From positions 92,320,001-92,384,000 of the forward strand of contig CM077597.1 of NCBI GenBank assembly GCA_039654915.1: a DNA stretch of 64,000 bases. Direction: 5' to 3'. A program made the translations under genes and the position numbers. Under the pieces are notes generated by a model. It saw only the letters and a list, made by a program, of their open reading frames with translations. It did not search any database and was not told the DNA's origin. Positions within the stretch are counted from its first letter, which is position 1, and the number at the start of each line of letters is the position of its first letter. Positions 11,340-23,760 of this stretch are shown here, piece by piece. The stretch is from Aquilaria yunnanensis. Lineage: Eukaryota; Streptophyta; Magnoliopsida; Malvales; Thymelaeaceae.

Positions 11340-12110
11340 TACTTCTATTAGAAGATGGAGTAAAATTGTTAGACTTAAGAATAATATTGGGAACTTGGTT
11401 GGTAACTTTGCTAAAGTTATTAATTTAATCTTAACCCGCTTTTCTAATTTATTTTCCAACTCTTACTCCAAGGTCAATTGGTGCCCTTTTTGCACTAGTA
11501 AGTCAAGCTTAACTTCCTCGCCCTTAATCTTCTTAAGTTGGCTGCTATTCCTTTGGCTAAGAAAGTTAAAAGAGGCTTTGATGGGATATGAAGCCATTTA
11601 AAGTCCCTGGGACTGATGGTTTCATACTTTCTTTTTTCAAAAATTTTGGGGCATTGTTGGGGACTCTCTTGTGAAAGATATTCTTGATATTTTTCATTGC
11701 AAATCTATCCCTAAAGAGTGAAATCAATGTTTAATAACTTTTATTCCCAAAATTGAGAATCTTGAGTCTGTTAGGAACTTCAAACCTATTAGTCTTTGTA
11801 ATGCCATTTACAAAGTCATTTAAAAAATCAGGGTTAAATGTCTCAGAAAAAATATTCCTAAGCTTATTGGGCTTTGAAAAATGACATTTACCCATGGTAA
11901 AAGCTCTGTTGATAATACTATTATCATGTAGGAAATCCTTCACTCCTTTAGGCACAAGAAAGTTAAAGAGGCTTTTATGCTCATCAAATTAGATCTTGAT
12001 AAAGGTTATGATAGACTGGAGTGGCATTTTATAAAACAAGCATTTTAACTTTCCTCTGGATGCTATTTAACTAATCATGTCCTACATTGCTTCAAATACT
12101 ATAATTCTAA
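11340..12110 (+). pseudogene. LINE (L1-like) reverse-transcriptase fragment
   Basis: With a few stops and frame slips the plus strand reads the start of a plant L1-type reverse transcriptase. It shows PFKVPGTDGF near 11590, LITFIPKIENLESVRNFKPI (11730-11790), SLCNAIYKVI, FTHGKSSVDNTI and the catalytic-motif region KLDLDKGYDRLEWHF near 12030. These match conserved RT blocks 1-3 in order. The FADD-box region and the 3' half are absent. The endonuclease part is not recognisable upstream. Confidence 0.8.
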
Positions 12111-12678
12111 AAACTATAATTCTTGTAGTTTCTAAATATAATTTATTTTAAAAAAAAATAAGCAAATAATAATATAAAAACTTTTGAATCAAACTTAAGT
12201 AAAAATTTTGAAATGAAGCAAAGGATTTGGAATAAAGTTAATAGATTATTTATGTGAGAAATTTTTTTAATTAATTTACATATATGCAAAAATATTTACG
12301 TGGGACTAAAATTTTATTATGGTTATATGTAAATTCTGTATGAATACAGTAGAATCATAAGATTGAGACTACACCATGCCATAAAATAAAAGTATAATCT
12401 CTAGTATGATATTTAAAACTTGAGTTTTAAAGCCGTAATCTTAAAATTAAAATGTATTAACGTTTACCAATTAAGTTAAGCTCAAGATGCAAAGACACAC
12501 AAGCATGAATATATTCGTATTTTTATTTTCAAAATGAAATATCTGTAATTATATGCTTTTTTTTTTTGTATTACTATGAGGTGTTCTAATCTAATGGGTT
12601 AGACTAATTGGTTTGGCGTGTGGAAGTATGAGTAGGGGGAGAAGGGATGGCGCTGCGATTTGTAGAGGATAAGGAAGA
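12111..12678. other. AT-rich intergenic DNA, no feature seen
   Basis: Strongly AT-rich sequence with homopolymer runs lies here. I see no reading frame or repeat structure that I can support. Confidence 0.5.
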
Positions 12679-14205
12679 GATGACACAATGATTTATAGAA
12701 GTTTAACTCTACCAACTAAGTTCTATGTCCTCTCTTAGATCTTGCACACTTGAGAGTTCCTGCTTAATCTTTTGATCAAGAATATAATTGTGTTTTCTTC
12801 AATATTTATGCCCAACCAATTCCTAGTTTTCTCTTAAGTTAGCTAGAAATCACCTTCTAGTTTTTTTCAAAGCTCACCAGAAACTACTCAACACTCAAGA
12901 AATTCCAAGACTTGAAGTGTTTTCAAGCTCACAAACTCATAAATAGCACACTCGCTAGATATACAAGTGAAAACATAAATTTTGGATCTTTTATCAAGTG
13001 ACAAATACTTTAATGAGTATTCAATGATAAATCTTTAATCTTATGGCCAATTCTAGTTGAGAATGTTTTTGTCCATAAATTTATACACTTTTTTGTCCAT
13101 TTGAGTGTTAAAAAGTTGTTGGTGAGTCCTTGAGATCAACTTTGAAAAAATTAGTTATTGTTTTGTTTTCTAGTGCAAGATCTCAGTCTCCACCTGGGTT
13201 GGAAATTTCAACTGGTTTTTTCTGATTTCTAGTAGCACAATAGGTTTTGCATCCAGAAATCAATTTGTTTGTCTATTCCAATTCGTTGTTTTTTTTTTCC
13301 TGTCTTGGAAAAACACACTTTCAAGTGAGATAAATAACTTTAGTTTCACTTGGTCGAATTTTTTTTCACCTGTTAATTTTACTTACCTGTATCTCAGTCT
13401 CATATACATGCAAAGACAACTCCTGGAGCTTCCAATTTCAACTCATCATTTCATTTTCCTTTCAACTTGTTACTTCTCTTTCATATAGAACACTTAGAAA
13501 CATAATATAAAATTAACTAATTTCCTTGCGCACTTAAAAACAAACATATTAGTTCTTCATAAATATTTTATCATCATCAAAACTCTAGATTAGTTAATTG
13601 GAACAAACCAACATGGTCCATATAATTATCAAATGTAAAATATTCTAGTTATTTAGTTAGATCTACAAAAATATATTAAGAATCTTCCATCATGGCTAGT
13701 TAGAGCTTAAGTTTAAAAAAGTTGACCAGATCATCGGGTCGGATTCAACTTTATCATCTCTACTCACAATCATGATGCTCTTGTAATATAGAAGATTTTC
13801 ATTTCCATCGCGACCCACACTTTCCATCTAGAAATACATAAATATATACAACCAATTGGTCAATGTAAAATATTAAAGTCAACTTAGTACATCAATAAGC
13901 TATTATCCTAATAAATAATTGATATTCAATTCAAGTAAATCCAGTTAGGCCCACAAAACGGCAAGAAACTTTGGCAAATGACGACTCGGAGCTTTCATCA
14001 TCGTCGCACAAAAATGACGATGGGAATCAAGGCAAGTGGTCTTTTAAATTCCTCCACTAGACGAAGTAATAAAGCTGGGATGAATCTTGTTTCCTTCGGT
14101 CCTAACATCTCACGATAATTACGTTTTTAATAGAATTATTTCCAGTTTCATCCGGATGCACACATGGTTAGGACAACTCACGATCATCGCCCCAGGCACT
14201 ATACT
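12679..14205 (+). repeat. Dispersed repeat R1, copy lacking the MITE
   Basis: The block is collinear with 51834-53690 but lacks the ~354-bp insert found there at 52145-52498. It thus serves as the empty site for that MITE. The tail shares the motif around AAATGACGACT...GAGCTTTCATCAT and the sequence around ACAACTCACGATCAT. There is no coding content that survives across copies. Confidence 0.7.
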
Positions 14206-14210
14206 ATCAA

Positions 14211-14488
14211 TTAGAGTGGATGTTGACCATTAAAGGCAGGAGAGTTACCATTTTAAATAAATCTTTGTATCATCACAATTTGGTTTGTAATGTATATGAA
14301 ATTGATGTTATATATTAGGTGAACTAATGTCTAGAATTGTTATTTTAAATTAGAGTGGACGTTGACCATTAAAGGCAGGAGAGTTACAATTTTAAATATA
14401 CCTTTGTATCATCACAATTTGGTTTGTAATGTATGTGAAATTGATGTTATATATTAGCTGAACTACTGTTTAGAACTGTTATTTTGAT
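14211..14488. repeat. 139-bp direct tandem duplication
   Basis: Two head-to-tail units (14211-14349 and 14350-14488) both start TTAGAGTGGA and differ at only a handful of positions. Confidence 0.9.
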
Positions 14489-15229
14489 ATCTAGAACTAC
14501 TGTTCTAGTTTTTAGTACTATTTTTTAAATATCTTTTTATGTTAGATTGGTGCATATGTAAACTAATTAATCTCTTGTCTAATAATGTTGGTTTGGTTTC
14601 TAGCGTTGTTGTTCTGGTATTTAGTGATATTTTTTTTGTTCCTAATTATGTTAGGTTGATATACGAATTAATTATTCTGGTGTCTACTACTGCTGTTTTG
14701 GTGTCTGTGCCTAATTTCATTTGTGTCTAATTATATTAGATTGGTACCTAAACTTGTTAGTTGGTTGATCTCAATTAGAATATTAAAAGTTTAGTGTAAA
14801 AGCTGAGAAATTATAATTCATTTAGATCACTTAATAATATAAACAATAAAAGAAATTTCATTATATATAAAATCTCTTAAAAGATATCATGATAACCCCA
14901 AATTAATGATAAAATCTAAAATTTACCTTTATCTATTTAATTTCTCTACCTCACAACTTTTAACATCGTTGATGTTTCATCTTTTAGTGAGAGATCGATT
15001 AGGGTGGTCCCGTGGGAAATTCGCTCATGGCCCGAAGAATAGTGGTAGCAACTGGTGGAATTACCCGTAACACCTCACCATAACAATGAAGTTTTTTTTT
15101 AAATATTTTTTTGTCCAAAAAATGATAAAACATATTTCTTTTTTTGGTCATTATAAAGGGATGAAATATTTTCATTTTAGAAATTTTTTAACATTTAATT
15201 TAACTTACTACCTTCATTTAAAATGTATG
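14489..15229. other. AT-rich DNA, no gene recognised
   Basis: The stretch contains TTAGGTTGGTAT/CTAATTATGTTAG-like phrases repeated loosely at 14540-14770, followed by ordinary AT-rich sequence. The 63-codon ORF at 14539-14730 has no recognisable content. Confidence 0.4.
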
Positions 15230-15419
15230 GATATTGTAGCCATATGTTTAATTAGACATAGTATTGATTTTATAATTTTACCCATTTTCTTAAGTTTCTT
15301 TTCTCAAACCGTCTCTCTCTCTCTCTCTCTCCCTTTAATGTTGCCGCTCAAACTGTTTCTCTTTCTGCCCTCCTTTCATCGCCGCCATCACTGATCATAG
15401 ATCGCCGTTCCAGATTTTG

Positions 15420-15640
15420 ATCTCCGTCATGCACCTCCAATTTGATAGGTCACCGATCTCCGTTACTCCATCATGTCACTGATCTTCGTCGTGTCATCAA
15501 TTTTTGTTGCTCCATCGCCATATCCATTCTTCGTTGTTCCACCGAACTCCGTCACGTCACTAATATCTAATCTCCGTTGCGTCACTGATCTCCATCGCCA
15601 TCTTCGATCCCAAGCGAGTCACCGTTCTTTGTCGTGTCTG
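15420..15640 (+). repeat. Degenerate array of GTCACTGATCTCCGTCG-like units
   Basis: Irregularly spaced variants of TCACTGATCTCCGTCGYGTC recur through the region. The ORF at 15473-15829 runs over them and has the low-complexity look of a repeat read in frame, so I do not call a gene. Confidence 0.5.
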
Positions 15641-15934
15641 GACTCTATCGTTGCGTCGCACATGTCCAATCTCTGTACGAGTGACGACAGCTTGTGTTCA
15701 TATGCAAATCACTTGGGTTCGTGTGCAAATCGATGGCACAAACACGAAACTTCGTCGGATCATCGGAATAGTAGAATTCACATTACAAAGGGAGCAATTA
15801 AAAGAGCAAATCGGATTGTGCGTGAATAAGAAACACAAAAAAATCTCTTTGATTGGCAAGAAACCAATGATGCTTTCTCTCCTTTTTTTCAATTTTTTGG
15901 GTTTACATATTCATTTACATTTTTGTACTTTTGT

Positions 15935-16325
15935 TAAGACACTTTTAAAATTTCATTAAGACATTTTTCCTTATTCTTTTAGACATTTTTAAATTTAAAA
16001 ATAACAGTTTTTCTGTATTTTTAAATAATTTTTAGACACTTCTTTTTATTATTTTTTCACACATTAGCTCAGACACTTTTGAATATTTTTTCAAACACTT
16101 GTTTAATATCTAATCAGACACTTTCTTATTGCCTCGGATACTTCTTATTTTTTGATAATAATAAATTATTTGTAAATTACTTTAGACACTTTCAAATACT
16201 ACATTAGACATTTTTATATATAATTTTGACAGAGAACAAATAGTTTATATATTATTGAAAAGAACAAATATTCTACATATTATTTTAGATATTTAAATGT
16301 ACTTGTTTAGGCACTTTCCACCATT
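15935..16325 (+). repeat. Irregular array of AGACACTTTT motifs
   Basis: About eleven copies of AGACAYTTTT or one-base variants occur at 25-60 bp spacing in an AT-rich background. A periodic short motif like this resembles subterminal motif arrays of some DNA transposons. Function is unknown. Confidence 0.5.
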
Positions 16326-16583
16326 GTCTTTTGATACTTATGCAAATGTGAGTAATAACGGAAGATTTGGTGGGGGAGGTTGTGATGGTAGCAACGGGCG
16401 GCGATGGCAGTGGCGGCAACAGCAGCAATGGCGGCAAACGCGACGGTAGTGTGATTGAGGGTAGGATTTCTAGAAGGAGAAAGAGAGAGAGTTCGGGTAA
16501 GGGGCAATTTTATCAAATTCTTTTTATAGAAATGACTTATATATAGAGAGTTAAGAGTGGGTTAGTATGTCTAATTAGACATA

Positions 16584-17290
16584 GGTGCACAGTATAATAA
16601 TTATTATTTAAAGTCCAACTATACAAAACCCAAAATGAAATATTTAGTTTTTTAATATTCATTTAGATTATCACTACATAAAATCTAAAAAAGAATTTTT
16701 TTAATATTTTTTAATAATTATTTAAACTCTCATTGGAAATAACCCAAAGGTTTTTTTTATTTAATTATAGGGTAAAAATAAAAGTTTATAAACTACATAA
16801 CGTCAGTCACTCAGGTGCACACGTGGTTCAGAATAGCTCACGAGCATGGCCTTAACACTAAGTATTTTTATTATCTTTTAAGCTTTACAAGTTAAAATAT
16901 TATAGCATTTAAATAGTTGTTACTGCGGGTTAAAGAGACTATGGAAGTAAATATGAAAACAATGTATTTTAAAAAAAATATAAAATAGCCATTTGGTCAA
17001 CTTGTTTTTTCCAGATCATGTTTTATTAATGTAGAAGGCTGAGGATAAAATGCTCTTGGATCACGCGTTGCACTATATTTTTATGATATTTATGAAACTG
17101 TCACCACATTTTAAACAACATATTCATCTAAAGGGAACAAGACTTTATAGAGCAATACATTTGTTTGAAGAGAACAACCTTTTATAGAACAACACATTTA
17201 TCAGAAGGAAACAACATTTCTTATGCTGATTCAAATAATATTATTTACGGAAAGTATTTTTTCTCAAAGTAACAATATTTTATAGAACAC
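16584..17290. other. AT-rich DNA with a short R1 tail fragment
   Basis: Around 16812-16858 the sequence resembles the R1 terminal segment (cacacGTGGTTCAGAATAGCTCACGAGCATGGCC). From 17100 to 17290 a loose repeat of 'GAACAACATTTTATAGAACA' occurs. No gene is seen. Confidence 0.4.
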
Positions 17291-17707
17291 CAAATTTACA
17301 AGAATGGAACAGCCGGAGTGGAGGCTTCAGCTAGTGGTCCTTTTAGGGGCACTTTTCAGGACTCGTAAAATGACGTTTGCAGGGGAGGCACTTCGCCACC
17401 TAGGGGGTAAGCCTTGTTTGGACAGGTGTCACCTGTTTGCCTTTTGGTGTTCTCGAGATACCCAACCTTTTTACTTTTCCTGCCATAGGCTAGTGGACCG
17501 TCACATCTTGAAACTAGGCATGTCAATTTGGAGCAGTGCACTCGGGTTTTCAAGTTGTCGGAAAATGCGTCCTAGTTTCTCGTGACGGTCGACACGTGGC
17601 AGGTGCTGGTTGGGATGGGTACGTCTTTTCGTGCGTGAGGGGCAATTATGGCTACGTTTCACCTTCGCACAGCAATTATGACGCCCTTCTGGCTACCCTT
17701 CCTCGAT

Positions 17708-17717
17708 CTATATAAGC
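17708..17717 (+). promoter_or_regulatory. TATA box upstream of the 17952 ORF
   Basis: CTATATAAGC lies about 240 bp before the ATG at 17952, at the edge of a C/T-rich stretch. This is typical of a plant RNA polymerase II start region. Confidence 0.4.
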
Positions 17718-17951
17718 CTCCTCCTGTCATACTCTTCATTTGTTTTTCTTTGCTCTCATTTTGCTCTCGTTTGCTCTTGGGCCTTCTCTCTTTTTTTGTG
17801 CCAGTATTAACGGCGGTGTTTCTTCCAGCCACCTTTCACAACGGCGTCCACAAACCCTGACTTCGGCAAGACTTTTGGTGGGTTCTGACCCTAGAGATCC
17901 TTCGATTTCTGCTTTTCTTTTAGCTTCCCGAAGTCAATTTTCTTCTTTTAG

Positions 17952-18335
17952 ATGTCTCTTTTTTGGCCAACCATGTCTTCGCCTATTCCCGAGTGCTGGC
18001 AACCTCTTATGTCTCACCCTTGTTGCTCCACTTCTGAGAAATTAAAGAAGTGGACAACCAAATTTTTCCTTCCCTCATACGCCACCACGAGGTTACCCCA
18101 CCTCGGTCACTTTAGCTTTATGAATCGGGACGACGAGGTTACCTTTTTTCGAGCCCAACTGAGGGCCGGGCTTTGGTATCCTCCCACGAAGATGATTTGT
18201 GACTTTTGCCAATTTCATGGCATAGCAGTAAATCAGCTTCCTCCAAACTCTTACTGCTATTTCAACGCCTTTCTCTGCATGTGCAGGGTCTTCGGGGTAG
18301 AACCCCATTTTATCCTGTTCATGCAGTATTATTAG
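17952..18335 (+). pseudogene. Relic resembling the putative gypsy-type transposon protein (Transposase_28-like)
   Basis: The reading frame holds a stretch with the pattern FFRAQLRAGLWYPPTKMICD, then an FHGIAVNQLPPNSY turn and a hydrophobic FLCMCRVFGVEP segment. Plant proteins of the 'putative gypsy type transposon' domain (Pfam Transposase_28) show a similar order: AGLRFP, NFLGIAPxQLxPN, then a hydrophobic helix. The frame stops at 18333-18335. Related sequence (NDVFKVSVNRTYHRNIF) follows in another frame from 18370, indicating a break. It is a decayed N-terminal fragment. Assignment rests on motif memory alone. Confidence 0.45.
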
Positions 18336-18600
18336 CTCTATCCGGTTCCGAAGGGTGGCTTTGATTACATTGCCAATGACGTGTTCAAGGTGAGTGTGAA
18401 TCGGACTTACCATAGGAATATATTTGATAAAGTGGAGATTCAAGAAGATGATGCTACAACGGAGACAATACTAGTGGTAGAGGTTGCCGCTGATAGGAGT
18501 TGGCTGAAGCAATATGTTGATAGTAGTGTTGAAGGACTTGACTTTTATTTAGAGCCAAATATAGTTTTATTCCTTAGTGTTGTTCCATTTAGTGATAAAT

Positions 18601-18950
18601 GATGTTTCATTTGTATAAATGTGTTATTCTATAAAATGATGTTCATTTCATAAGATGTGTTGTTCATAATAAGTGATGTTTCATTCAGTAATAAATTTTG
18701 TTTTGTTTAATGATAAGTGTTGTTCCATTCTTATAAATGTGTTGTTCTGTAATATGTTGTTCATTTCATAAGATGTATTGTTCATAACAAGTGTTATTCT
18801 GTTCAGTAATAAGTATTATTTCATTCAGCAATAAATACTATTTCAATCATACAGATGTGTTGTTCTGTGATATGCTATGAATTGCATAAGATATACTATT
18901 CATAATAAATGATGCTTTGTTCAATAATAAGTGTTGTTTCAGATGTTGGA
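18601..18950. repeat. 118-bp tandem repeat, three diverged units
   Basis: The landmark CATAAGATGTGTTGTTCATAA and its variants start at 18649, 18767 and 18885, exactly 118 bp apart. Flanking GTGTTGTTCTGT and GTAATAAGT motifs repeat in register. Confidence 0.85.
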
Positions 18951-21199
18951 TTATTTCTTTCAAAACTTTAGCAATTAATAAGTGCTATTCAATTGATTGG
19001 GTCAATTGTCGGATTATTTCTTTCAAAATTTTAAATACAAGATTCAAATTCAAAACTTTTTTATATGTTTTCAAAAAAATTTCAAATAGCCAGATTGAAA
19101 ATTTTTCAATGTTTTTTATCCACATATTTAGCAGCAGCATAAAATTGCAGAGTTCAATGGTGGGTTTGATGGGTCAGGCTTTGTCACTACTATTGAATTC
19201 AGTTAGATGCTGGCTATCGGTGGAATGTTGTTGTCCTTGGCTCTGTGAACTTTTGATGACCCTTATCATATTCCTCAGGCAAAGCAAGAGAATCATGGTC
19301 ATGATGACCTGCTTCAGATTACTTACATATCTGTAATATATCTTTAGTCTAATTTGTACATATGTGTTATATTTTATACACAGTCATATCTTGTTTTCTA
19401 CATCAAACACAACTAAAATTTCTTCAATTCCCAACAGGCACTTTTTCGACTTCTTACTGCCATCAAATATTTCCGATACATAGTTGTTGGAAACTGTCCT
19501 ACAAAACTTTCTGATAGCTAGCCCTTGGATATTTGCTGTCAAACTTCTCTCCTTCAAAATTGTCCGCGAAAATGAAATTTTTTGAATTTAATTTTTCTAA
19601 CGGATATTTTTCAGAAATTTCGACAATTAGCTATAAAAAAATTCCTACTTGGTGAAAGAAAATTTGACTCAAGATAGGCCATCAAAATAAAATTTTCTGC
19701 ATTCAAATGTTCTAACGGGCAATTTCCAATGGCTATCCATCCAAAATAGAAAAATCTTGCTCCGAATTATCCAACTAAAAATTTCAATTTTTACTTTTCA
19801 ATTAAAATTTTTCCTCCTCTTTTACCATTATAAGTTTATCATCTTCCATCAAAACCTCATTTTTTTTTCTCCCATCTTCCTCATTCTCTTTTTCACAAAA
19901 TTTTATCCTTCTTCTTCTCCTTCTTCCTCATTCTTCTCACCTCTTCATCTCTTCCTTATCATTGCCTTCTTCTATTTGTTCTTCTAATTTCTTCCTTATC
20001 ATTACCTTCTTCTTCTTCTTCTCCATCCTCTTTCTTGTTATTTTATACTTCCTTTTTGTATTCTGCTTTGTTCTTCCTTCCTATCTTTCTCACCAATTTT
20101 ATGTCCAGGGGTGGTTTAGGTGTAACTAGTACGGATTTCAGACCAAACTACATAATTCTGGAAGCTGGAGGCTATGTATGTAATTAGTTTTATGAAGAAA
20201 AAAAATTAAAAATTATTGTTTAGGTCCAAAACGTCTAGAACCTTGCAAATTGAGACAAAACTTTGAATCTGACTATTTAAATGACTACCAATTGCAACCT
20301 TGGAATTTTTTTTTTTGGGAAAAAAAATTCCCGACAGCTATTTATTGGATTTTCCAATGGTTTTATTCAATTGTAACAAAATGCAACAGAGAAAAAGTCA
20401 AAAGATATGACATACAAAACCTAACAATCCTAGCAATGGAAACAAACTAACTAGTCGTCTATGACCCAATACCAACAGAAATCATACAAGATAGCCAACA
20501 CCTGAAGCAAAGAAGGCCTAGGACCAAATGAAATCGTAGTGAAGTTTCATACATATCTTGACAATTCTAGTATCAAACATTACAAATGCAACTACATAAA
20601 TGGAATTGTAGAAACATTTGATCACATATATGCAAATGAGTTTGCTCATTTGCATAAATAATGTCACACATATTATTTTTATGTCAAAATTTTATTCACT
20701 TTTAGATATAAGCTAATATGTTTCAACACATGTATATATGAAAAAGTGTTATTCTTATCCATGTCTCACATAATTTATATAAATATCTGATACCAAATAT
20801 ACATATCAATTGTGTGTGATTTGTACAGATATATAACCTTATCTGTACATCAAATTAATACATATTGTACATTTGACTTGTACATATCACTATAGTGTTA
20901 CTATTAATTGAATTCTTATCATAGTTTTCATTCCATTCAAAAAATATAATTACATAACATTATAAATATTATATCTTCAAATGAATGTAAATTTATGTAT
21001 ACATGAGAAAAATTATATGAACAAGCTGTGAAATAATGCCTATAGTTGAATATCTTAAAAATTGAAGTCTAATACTAATATCCATATGAAATAATGTGTA
21101 TGAAAATATTTAATATGCATATAGTTAAATATATAAACAATAGTTTTCAAAATTTTATTTGTGCATAGGTCTTCTAAGGTTTATATATATTTCTCATTA
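18951..21199. other. AT-rich intergenic DNA, no gene recognised
   Basis: From 19560 to 19740 the phrase TTTTCTAACGG...ATTT occurs twice. From 19790 to 20060 there is a long CTT-rich pyrimidine tract. From 20640 the recurring phrase TTGTACATAT appears. ORFs here are low-complexity translations of these tracts. Confidence 0.4.
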
Positions 21200-21750
21200 T
21201 TTTTTGAATTACATCTCTATTTTATTTATATATATTTTTATCTGACTTGTACATATCATTGATTTTAGAGAAAAATGAATTTTGACACATTTATACCTAT
21301 TTTGTGGAAGAAATATTTAACTCATACGTACAATTGAATCTATCTAAACATATCTCTAATCTCATTTGTACATATATATTACATATTTTGTACATATCCA
21401 TCATTTGTTTTATACATTGAGTTTCATGCATATATGTTATCTCATTTGTACATATCTTTAATTTTAATGGGAGGAGGGATTTGATGCACTTGCAAACCTT
21501 TTTGTATAGGAGATGAATCTATATATACTATTGAATATATTGGTAACATGTTTGTGATATTATTTATGCATATGTCGTACATTATTTGTACAGATCCCGC
21601 ACTGTTTTTATACATTAAGTTTGTACATATCTGATATCTAATTTATACATATCTTCAATTTTGGGGGATATAAGATTTGATATGTTCATAGTTGTTGTAT
21701 ATATGAAGGGTACTATTGAAATACAAATATATATAGACATAATGAATAGG
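21200..21750. repeat. ~197-bp tandem repeat, about three units
   Basis: Blocks reading TTTGTACATATC...ATTTTA/TTGG...GGATTTGAT...ACTATTGAA start near 21262, 21461 and 21658, about 197-199 bp apart. The units are strongly diverged. Confidence 0.6.
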
Positions 21751-21984
21751 GAGCATATATTTGAGTTATCCAAAGTAAATTTTTTTAAATCCAGATGGAT
21801 AGAAGCTTTTGTTGGATAATTAAAATTAAACAAGTCCGATAAAAAAATTTGTCTGTTAATTAGTATTTGTTACATAGGTTTTGTGGAATCAATTTTATAA
21901 ATTTAACGAAACTCTAGCATTATTCTTATATAAATTACATAAATACATAAATATGTACCTCTAGAAAAGCCTAAACTGTAAACC

Positions 21985-22262
21985 TAGAACACTATCTAGC
22001 TCCACATTGCAACTTTAACAAATATCTAGCACTAACCCTAAATTCGAAATCACTTAAGATAACTATGATACAACTTTACCTACAATGGGTACAATTGGAA
22101 CCTTAATTTGATGCAATTTCAACATCTAATACCACTTGGGCCAAATCTGATAACACTTGACCTAAACCTTATATCACGTTTAACCTAAATATGCAATAAC
22201 TAGAACCTAAAATTGATACCATTTATGTCAAAGAATAAGGTCCCATCACCTCAAATTACTTG
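21985..22262. repeat. Degenerate minisatellite (ACCTAAATCTGATACCACTTG), left part
   Basis: Imperfect ~21-bp units of this consensus run up to the LTR C insertion point. The array resumes at 32593 with a duplicated ACTTG, so one array was split. Confidence 0.8.
22258..22262. repeat. Target-site duplication ACTTG of LTR C, left
   Basis: ACTTG here and at 32593-32597 flank LTR C. Removing the insert and one copy rejoins the minisatellite in register. Confidence 0.75.
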
Positions 22263-23639
22263 GGTTATAGGCACTTAGGGACTGTGAATCCCACTTAGTT
22301 ACCATTGGCTAACTATTACTCGTTAGTAAATTAAAATAATTTACGTGCAACTAGTTTCTTAGCCTACACTACAAAAAGATATGCATGCTTTCATCTTGGC
22401 GATGCAAACAATTAAGTAAACTATTTCAAAAGCATTGCTCGAGCATTTCATTTAAAACTTACTTAAACCATGCCAAGATAATGAAATACCAGTTACTTCG
22501 ACTTCAAGTAATAGTTTGTGCACACTTAACATCACTAGCATGCACCCAAAAGTAACTCAATGGTTTTACACCACAATGTTTCCTAATAGAGGCAACGTCT
22601 TAGTACACAAGACAAAAACCTAACTAAGATCCTTTAATTGAGCCTCACCTTTAAGCTATCAAAGCTCCAAGTGCAAGCCCTTCCTTAGTCTTTGTGCACC
22701 ACTTAGCCTCTACACTGTAAAGGCGTAAAACTTAGTTAGTACATAGCTTAGTCCACAAGTAAACTTAGAATCACAAGGATTCAAAAGAAAGAGTACTTAC
22801 AAAAAGAGAAAGCTTAGCCCACAACTATTCACTAGTTGTTATACCCGGTGTTAGAACATGCACAACAAATTTAAGGGAGTAAGTACATGAATGTACTCAG
22901 TAAGGGTTCCTTGGGGTACCTGCAAAGAAGATAACAAGTAAGAAAGCATGTAAATATGGCAAATAAACAATCAAGTAATCAACCAACAAGAAATACAAAA
23001 CAACAACATGGACGATATGCAATGCATGAATGTTTGAAATGCAATTCACACAATCATTAGGACTTCTTGCACTTTAAGTGACTTAAACTTGTCGTGAGCT
23101 CAAATGGCGGAGGTACTTGAGACACTGGCCTTTGTATCCGGAATCCTTTACCTCCCTTAAGTCCCATTTATGTGTACGAGAGTATGTTGTTAGCTTCTCT
23201 CAAAACTTACCTATCTCACCCTTAATTTATTGTACAGGGTAGGCACCTTATGTGGTTTAACTTGCCAAGTTCTTAGAGCCTAGCTTAGAGCTTCTTAGTG
23301 GCTCACTTACCAAACCAAATGGTTTGGTTGGGATCTTTTTAGGTTTCTTGTTCAATTACCTTAGGTCCGAGACCTTTCTCTCTTAGGCCAATTTAGCATT
23401 TGAAACCGATCTAATCTCCCTTAATGCCCTCTTGACAACTTGAGCACTTTAGCACTTAGCCACTGTACTTTGCTCTACCTTAACCATAATACTTAGCTAG
23501 CTCTTAAATAATGCATAATTCTTAACTTAAGAATGAGTCTTAGACCCAACCAAGGCTACGGAATGTCTTAAATTAGCCTAAAGATGATAATCGAAAGTTT
23601 GAGACATTTTTAAGAAGCTCAGAGCTTAAGGGACTAATG

Positions 23640-23760
23640 CCTTGGCGACGTCGTCGGCAATGTGCCGCCAAAGGCATCAACGCTCGAGAATCTTGAGGCT
23701 TAACTGCGGCTTTTCTCCAATCTGCATTGCCGTTCGCCAACGGAGACGCGTCGCCAATGC
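23640..23760. repeat. CpG-rich palindrome cluster in LTR C, decayed
   Basis: This is the counterpart of 1485-1625. Several units read GGCAATGTGCCGCC-like instead of GGCGACGCGTCGCC, so CpG sites have been lost. Confidence 0.55.

Larger units (their letters stand above)
15243..16583. mobile_element. Possible TIR element bounded by an 18-bp near-palindrome
   Basis: TATGTTTAATTAGACATA (15243-15260) and the perfect palindrome TATGTCTAATTAGACATA (16566-16583) bracket the block. Inside each lie AT-rich tracts and CT/GA-rich tracts in opposite orientation: (CT)n at 15312-15331 and GAGAAAGAGAGAGAG near 16475-16492. This is consistent with diverged terminal inverted repeats. Because the boundary motif is palindromic it could equally be a direct repeat, so the call is weak. 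No transposase is encoded. Confidence 0.3.

Noticed and set aside
15473..15829. 118-codon ORF with Ser/Val-rich product
   Set aside because: It is a read-through of a degenerate tandem motif and has no domain.
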